Assembly (NCBI GenBank): GCA_021613375.1
Contig: CM038721.1
Span: 1,123,025 to 1,187,024, forward strand
DNA from: Megaleporinus macrocephalus
Lineage: Eukaryota > Chordata > Actinopteri > Characiformes > Anostomidae
Length of the DNA: 64,000 nucleotides
Direction of reading: 5' to 3'
Part shown: positions 59,092-64,000 of the stretch, in pieces
Numbering within the stretch: position 1 is the first letter of the stretch
Layout of the letters: the number at the start of each line of letters is the position of its first letter
Translations under genes and position numbers: made by a program
Notes under the pieces: model-generated
Seen by the model: only the letters and a program-made list of their open reading frames with translations
What the model was told of the DNA's origin: nothing
Databases searched by the model: none

Positions 59092-59324
59092 AAGATAGCA
59101 ATGTAATCAAATGATAATGCTTTTACAAAATCAGTGGGAGGTTAATGAAAATTGCGGGTTGTCTGATTTCTGAACCAAAAAATGTGGGATAACAGGGACA
59201 ACCTCCTTAAATAATCCTCCCCTCTCACTGTTGAAGGGAAAGTCCACACATTTTGAAACAACTGCTTCATGCTTCAGTGTGAAACTGGGGGACGCAGACG
59301 TTGTTTGATGCAAACTAAATTGAT
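58281..59324. other. Mostly unique, with (GT)n, poly-C and (GA)n tracts
   Basis: (GT)n at 58620-58660, a C-rich run at 58767-58782, and (GA)n at 58980-59094 that yields false Arg/Glu frames. Opposed frames of 106-109 codons have no recognised domain. Confidence 0.5.
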
Positions 59325-60370
59325 GCAATAACTTCCTGCGAGGGAGCTTTTAGAGGCGTTAGATGTCTGGTTCCATTCACCACCACTGTGAACAGATCTA
59401 ACTGTTGGTCCAACAGATCACTTCAAATGACATCACAACTTGATTACTGCAAAATTTAGAAAATTTGTTGGATTGCCCCTTCAAGAATAGTAGTAGGTTA
59501 ACCCTCTAGCCTTATATATTAATATATGTAGCTTAGTAGATCAAGAACTTAAGTGTGTTTAAAAATGCTTTTTACAAGATTTATTAGATTATATTATTGA
59601 TTTACATGTTTATAGTCACCATTGTTGCCACTCAACAACATAAGGTCAACCCGAGGTCAACTGCATATAATATATAGTATTCATATAATAATGTTATATT
59701 ACCGTAATACTAGTAATACTATAATTCAACACAATACTATAACTATATACTATAACCAATGATAACTTTCTGTGAGGGGGATTTTGGAGGTGGATGTCTG
59801 GTTCCATTCACCACCACTGTGAACAGTTGTGACAATTCTTATGCAGGATGTTTGAAAATTTGCTGGATTTCCCCTTCAAAAATAAAAGTAGGTTAAACAT
59901 TTAACCTCTAGGCATATTATACTGTTTTAAAGCCCATAATAAGGCCATAATAATTCTGAAAAATGATGTTAAATGTTACATTTCTTTTTAAAATAATTAT
60001 TATAACATGTATTATTATGCACATAATTACTTTATATAAATATGTTTGTCACTCAGCAACCAGAGGTCATCAAAACTGTTGAACAGCAGCGTTTCAGGAG
60101 TTAGACCACACATTTCTAACAATCCTATAAAACTATGCTATATTTATAATATGCTATAATACTAATATAGTAACACTAGTTATACCATAATACTATAATT
60201 AGTTCAGCTCTAATTAATAATACTATAATACTCGTAATACTATAATACAATACAATACTTTAACCATATACTATAACCAATAACAGCTTTCTGTGAAAGA
60301 GCTTGTAGACGTGGACGCCTGGTTCCATTCACCACCACTGTGAGCAATTCTGACTCTGCAAGTTTCTCTG
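59325..60370. repeat. Long-unit tandem repeat with conserved core, 3 units
   Basis: The core 'ctggttccattcaccaccac' with preceding 'gagcttttagagg' variants occurs at about 59330, 59764 and 60283, offsets 434 and 519 bp. Flanks are related but degraded: 'ttgttggattgccccttcaa' versus 'ttgctggatttccccttcaa', and 'atatactataaccaatgata' versus 'atatactataaccaataaca'. The core is also found at 22.2 and 58.2 kb. Confidence 0.75.
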
Positions 60371-61144
60371 GACCGTAACGTTTCACAACAAACTACTCTG
60401 TTTACATCCCACCCACTTTATGAGACCCCTCTTTGTAGGGCATGTGGGGTGAACAAACTGTTGCATAAGACTTTACTTGGTACACACACATGACCTCATG
60501 ACCTTACCAGGTATTAAAAACAAACAGGCTGTGTGTATGTGTGTTTATGGCATACGGGAAGGTAGGTGACCGAGCCCTTCTGTTGGGGCTGGTTCCAGAC
60601 CACCCCTCCCACCTTCACCGCTCTGCTTAGTCAACGTTGCTGCCCCTGAGCCTCGTCTCAGGTTTCCTCTGCCTCTGCCTCACTCACCCTCCGTTCGGGT
60701 CAAGAGCCTCAAAGTCGAGCGAAGCGTCCCTGACGGCTTCCAGAGACGCTGGGACACCAGATCCGCTTCTATAAATCACCTTCTTCTGGGGAAATGAAGT
60801 GGTCCCTGCCCGCCCCAGCTCCGCTGGTGAAATGCGATGCTGCGCTGGTGCCCACACACTCTGCTCAGATGCCATTCCACTCTGACAGCCTCACAACAGC
60901 TAAATATACTCGATTCACCAAGGACACTCGCTAATGAGAACAGAGCCAGTGACTTTCCACACTGGCCTGAATATGAGTATGGAGACGTACATATACACAA
61001 AAATAGCGCCCCCTAACCAGCACCGAGCACGGCTTGGGTCCTGTTCAGCGTTCGTATATATTTTTTATTTTATTTTTTTTAATATTTGCAATTTGTGTTT
61101 GCACACAGAGGATTTTGATCTCAACATTTACTCGCAATGTGCAG
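60371..61144. other. Unique sequence, no gene recognised
   Basis: The stretch 60590-60900 is GC-richer, with frames of 63-74 codons on the minus strand that show no recognised domain. A T-rich stretch lies at 61060-61082. Confidence 0.35.
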
Positions 61145-61246
61145 TAAAACATTGACACACACACACACTACTGAACACACACACTAGGGGGCAGTAAAAC
61201 ACCCACATACACACACAGTAGTGAACACACATACTAGGGGGCAGTG

Positions 61247-61292
<46 letters not shown>

Positions 61293-62165
61293 TAGTGAAC
61301 ACACACTAGTTAACAGACACTAGGGGGCAGTGAAACACCCACACACACCAGTGAACACACACTAGTTAACAGACACTAGGAGACAGTGAAACACCCACAC
61401 ACACACACTAGTAAACACACACACACTAGGAGACAGTGAAACACCTACACACACACACTAGTAAACACACACACACTAGGAGGCAGTGAAACACCTACAC
61501 ACACACACTAGCGAACAGACAATAGGTGGCAGAGAAACACCCTCATACAGACACACACTAGTGAACAGACACACTAGGGAGCAGTGAAACACCCACACAC
61601 ACACACACACACTAGTGAACAGATACACTAGGGAGCAGTGAAACACCCATATATACACACACACTAGTGAACACACACACTAGGGGGCAGTAAAACACTC
61701 ACGTACACACACACTAGTGAACACACACTAAAGGGCAGTAAAACACTCACATACACACATACACTAGTGAGCACACACACACTAGGGAGCAGTGAAACAC
61801 CCACATATACACACACACTAGTGAACAGACACACTAGGGAGCAGTGAAACACCCACATACACACACACTAGTGAACACACACACTAGGAAGCAGTGAAGC
61901 ACCTACATACACACACACTAGTGAACACACACACTAGGGAGCAGTGAAGCACCTACATACACACACACTGGTGAACAGACACACTAGGGGGCAGTGAAAC
62001 ACCCACAAACACACACACTAGTGAACAGACACACTAGGGGGCAGTGAAACACCCAGATACACACACACTAGTGAACAGACACACTAGGGGGCAGTGAAAC
62101 ACCCAGATACACACACACTAGTGAACAGACACACTAGGGGGCAGTGAAACACCCGGATACACACA
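61145..62165. repeat. CA-rich minisatellite with GGCAGTGAAACACC core, locus 2
   Basis: Same unit type as 19490-20945, same orientation: 'actagggggcagtgaaacac', a CA run, then 'actagtgaacacacac'. The last units (61975-62160) are about 57 bp and nearly identical to each other. Confidence 0.9.
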
Positions 62166-62904
62166 GGTGATGGTGTAGGTGTATGACTGTATATCACGTA
62201 GGGTCAACATGTGGTGTAGGTGCTGTGATTGCATCATGTTTGGCGTGCAGACCCTCGCACCACCTACAATTCTTCAAGTACACAAACTTAGATTTTGGCT
62301 GTACAGACCCTCGGAGTGATGATGTAAGCAGCTCAGGCCAGCTGGGGGGGTGGGGACCATCGTGCTCGGGCAGGGTACAAGGTATCCGGGTGCGAGTACG
62401 ACCTTGCTGTGTCATAAGCCTGGAGCGTAAGGGGTTAACAGGTCTTACAGTCCGACAGTAATAACTGAAGCAAACAGTCTTCTGTAATTGGCTGAGCCCA
62501 GAGCCGTTCAAATCCATCTCGCCGCGGCGTACGCCGACCTCAGCATCAAAGGCCTTCATTCCGTGCTCTCCGGGGAATTACAGGAACTTCATCCTTCATC
62601 AGCAAGCCAGCCTTCTCGATTTCCTCACCCTCTAAAACTGAACTGGACATGAAATCAGACGCGCCTGTGCCAACCTCACAAGACCGTCATGGACCAAACT
62701 GTACCGACCAGTCCCGAACACCGCGCGGATCTTCCGGAATTTTCCTACACCAGTCATGCCAAGGTGAGGCATCTTGATAGACGGCTCCTAAAATAACGCA
62801 TCTCTCTGCGCTTCTATTTGCAGCCGCACTGGGCTCATACCGGCCTCAGGCAGAGCAGATCCGGAGGCGGGCTTCCATTGCTTTCTCCGGTATCCGGAAC
62901 AGCA

Positions 62905-62918
62905 GTCACCATGGCAAC
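62905..62918. promoter_or_regulatory. RFX X-box-like palindromic motif
   Basis: GTCACCATGGCAAC fits GTHNYYATRRNAAC at all positions. It lies in non-repetitive DNA about 350 bp before a G-quadruplex motif. No transcript start is visible, so function is unproven. Confidence 0.3.
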
Positions 62919-63260
62919 TCGTCAGCCGTCATGAACAAATTACATACAGCGATAGCTCCAGAACCCAAAAGCACACGAGTTTCCCCAAATACAACCAATC
63001 GTTTGGTTTTTGGAAGCTGCTTCTTTAGTTGTGAGCTATGAGTCGACTGGAAGGTCAGATTCCTAAAATTCCTGATTCCCAGAGTTTCCGAACAATAACG
63101 CGGTAGGGCACAATCCAGTCACACGCTTACAGACAGCTATTGAAGGGCCTGGTGACGTTCCGGGGGCATGTTAGTGAGAGCACTTCTCACTGGGGTCCTG
63201 AAACTGACACGGATCAATGCGTGTGTGGCCAAAATAGCATTTACAGTCCTCTGTGAAGGT

Positions 63261-63283
63261 GGGGTTGGTGGGGGGTGGGTGGG
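63261..63283 (+). other. Potential G-quadruplex
   Basis: Four G-runs in close succession: GGGG (63261-63264), GGGGGG (63270-63275), GGG (63277-63279) and GGG (63281-63283), with loops of 5, 1 and 1 bases. Another G7 run follows at about 63301. Confidence 0.6.
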
Positions 63284-64000
63284 TGGTGGTGGCGAGTGTT
63301 GGGGGGGTGGCCGTTGTCCAGTTACAGGCATGTAAACACGGGCAGTTTAAATGAGAAACTCACACTACCCTGATAACGAGCCTCATGTTGACCTCCAAAA
63401 CTTCCACAGCCTCTTTCTGGGAGCGCTTATGGTCAGGAGCGACTTTGGAAGCATTTATTCCCGAAGGCACGCACGCTCCCGAAAAAGCCCTCTGCCTATA
63501 CTTAACCACATTCCACGCTCCACTTTGGAACACGCCACCCACATCTCTCTCCATGTGGAGAAGCACGAGGGCGAGGGCTGAGCTTCCACATGCGGTACCA
63601 CCAGGCAGCCTGCTACACCTGACACGCCGGCCTGAGCTCCACACACTGTGGTCATGAATTCTTAGTGTAATGTCACCGCCCGCTATAGTATTTACTCAGT
63701 ATGGTCAGCGTTACGTCCAGGCCAGCGCTGTGTGGCTATGAACGTAGCTGTGCTGAGTCATTACAGGCTATTATGTAAGTCCTGGTGGTCAGGAACATAG
63801 ATATTATCTGGATATGCTAACTTGCTTTAGCCTATTGCCATTATAGACTAAACGAGGACAATTTACATTGTAATTTAAATTAAAAGTAATTTTAAATTAA
63901 AGGTATTTTTTTGAAGTGCTTTACCCACTTATCAGCGCGGCCAATAGGAGAGCGGTAGGTGGTCTGTTGCTTTCCGGAAGGCTGGTTTTATAACAGCCAC

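Larger units (their letters stand above)
62166..64000. other. Unique GC-balanced sequence with X-box and G-quadruplex motifs
   Basis: The longest repeat-free stretch of the window. A perfect X-box consensus match GTCACCATGGCAAC lies at 62905-62918. A G-rich run lies at 63250-63310. Opposed frames of 64-121 codons on both strands have no recognised domain or clear splice context. It could be regulatory DNA or intron of a gene beyond the edge. Confidence 0.4.

Noticed and set aside
62194..62559. 121-codon minus-strand frame
   Set aside because: No recognised domain and an opposed overlapping frame of similar length; not better than chance for GC-balanced DNA.

Overview
This window looks like gene-poor nuclear DNA from a teleost fish, probably an otophysan (characin or catfish relative). 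The case for a fish rests on the mobile elements: several decayed Tc1-like transposons of fish type, an RTE/Rex3-like LINE end, a fish L1 3' end with a target-site duplication, SINE/LINE tails ending in GATG-type repeats, and conserved MITE-like cores. The species assignment is inference. I found no exon of a host protein gene, no rRNA and no tRNA gene. Nearly all long open frames are artefacts of tandem repeats whose units contain no stop codons.

Layout. 0-10 kb: a 31-bp minisatellite at the left edge, composite element copy A with a 17-bp array, a Tc1 relic, a 340-bp fold-back element and a 2.1-kb array of a 36-bp unit. 10-26 kb: arrays of 42, about 16, 45 (with an exact 450-bp duplication), CA-rich and 21-bp units, two Tc1 relics, a palindromic MITE and an RTE-like LINE end. 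26-35 kb: a second 36-bp array inverted relative to the first, a possible LTR-like insertion, an 'agatcagactgaat' array, and a Tc1 element containing a 28-bp array. 35-52 kb: composite copies B, C and D with 17-bp and 43/44-bp arrays, a 1.25-kb polypurine tract, a Tc1 element sitting in (TA)n, two 20-bp arrays that match a tRNA-type A box, a palindromic element with a 56-bp array, and an L1 3' end. 52-57 kb: a 4.8-kb array of a 22-bp unit. 57-64 kb: conserved-core repeats, a second CA-rich minisatellite and unique sequence with a G-quadruplex motif.

What ties it together. By my count about 40% of the window is tandem arrays. Most of the arrays I could place belong to dispersed elements, and several unit types occur at two or three places here. 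In at least three cases (43/44-bp, 56-bp and 20-bp arrays) the unit is the terminal or promoter-end sequence of the element, suggesting that transposon ends are repeatedly amplified into minisatellites. Composite copies A-D show this best: the same two subrepeats have expanded in some copies and not in others. Copy numbers are hand estimates from unit length and span.
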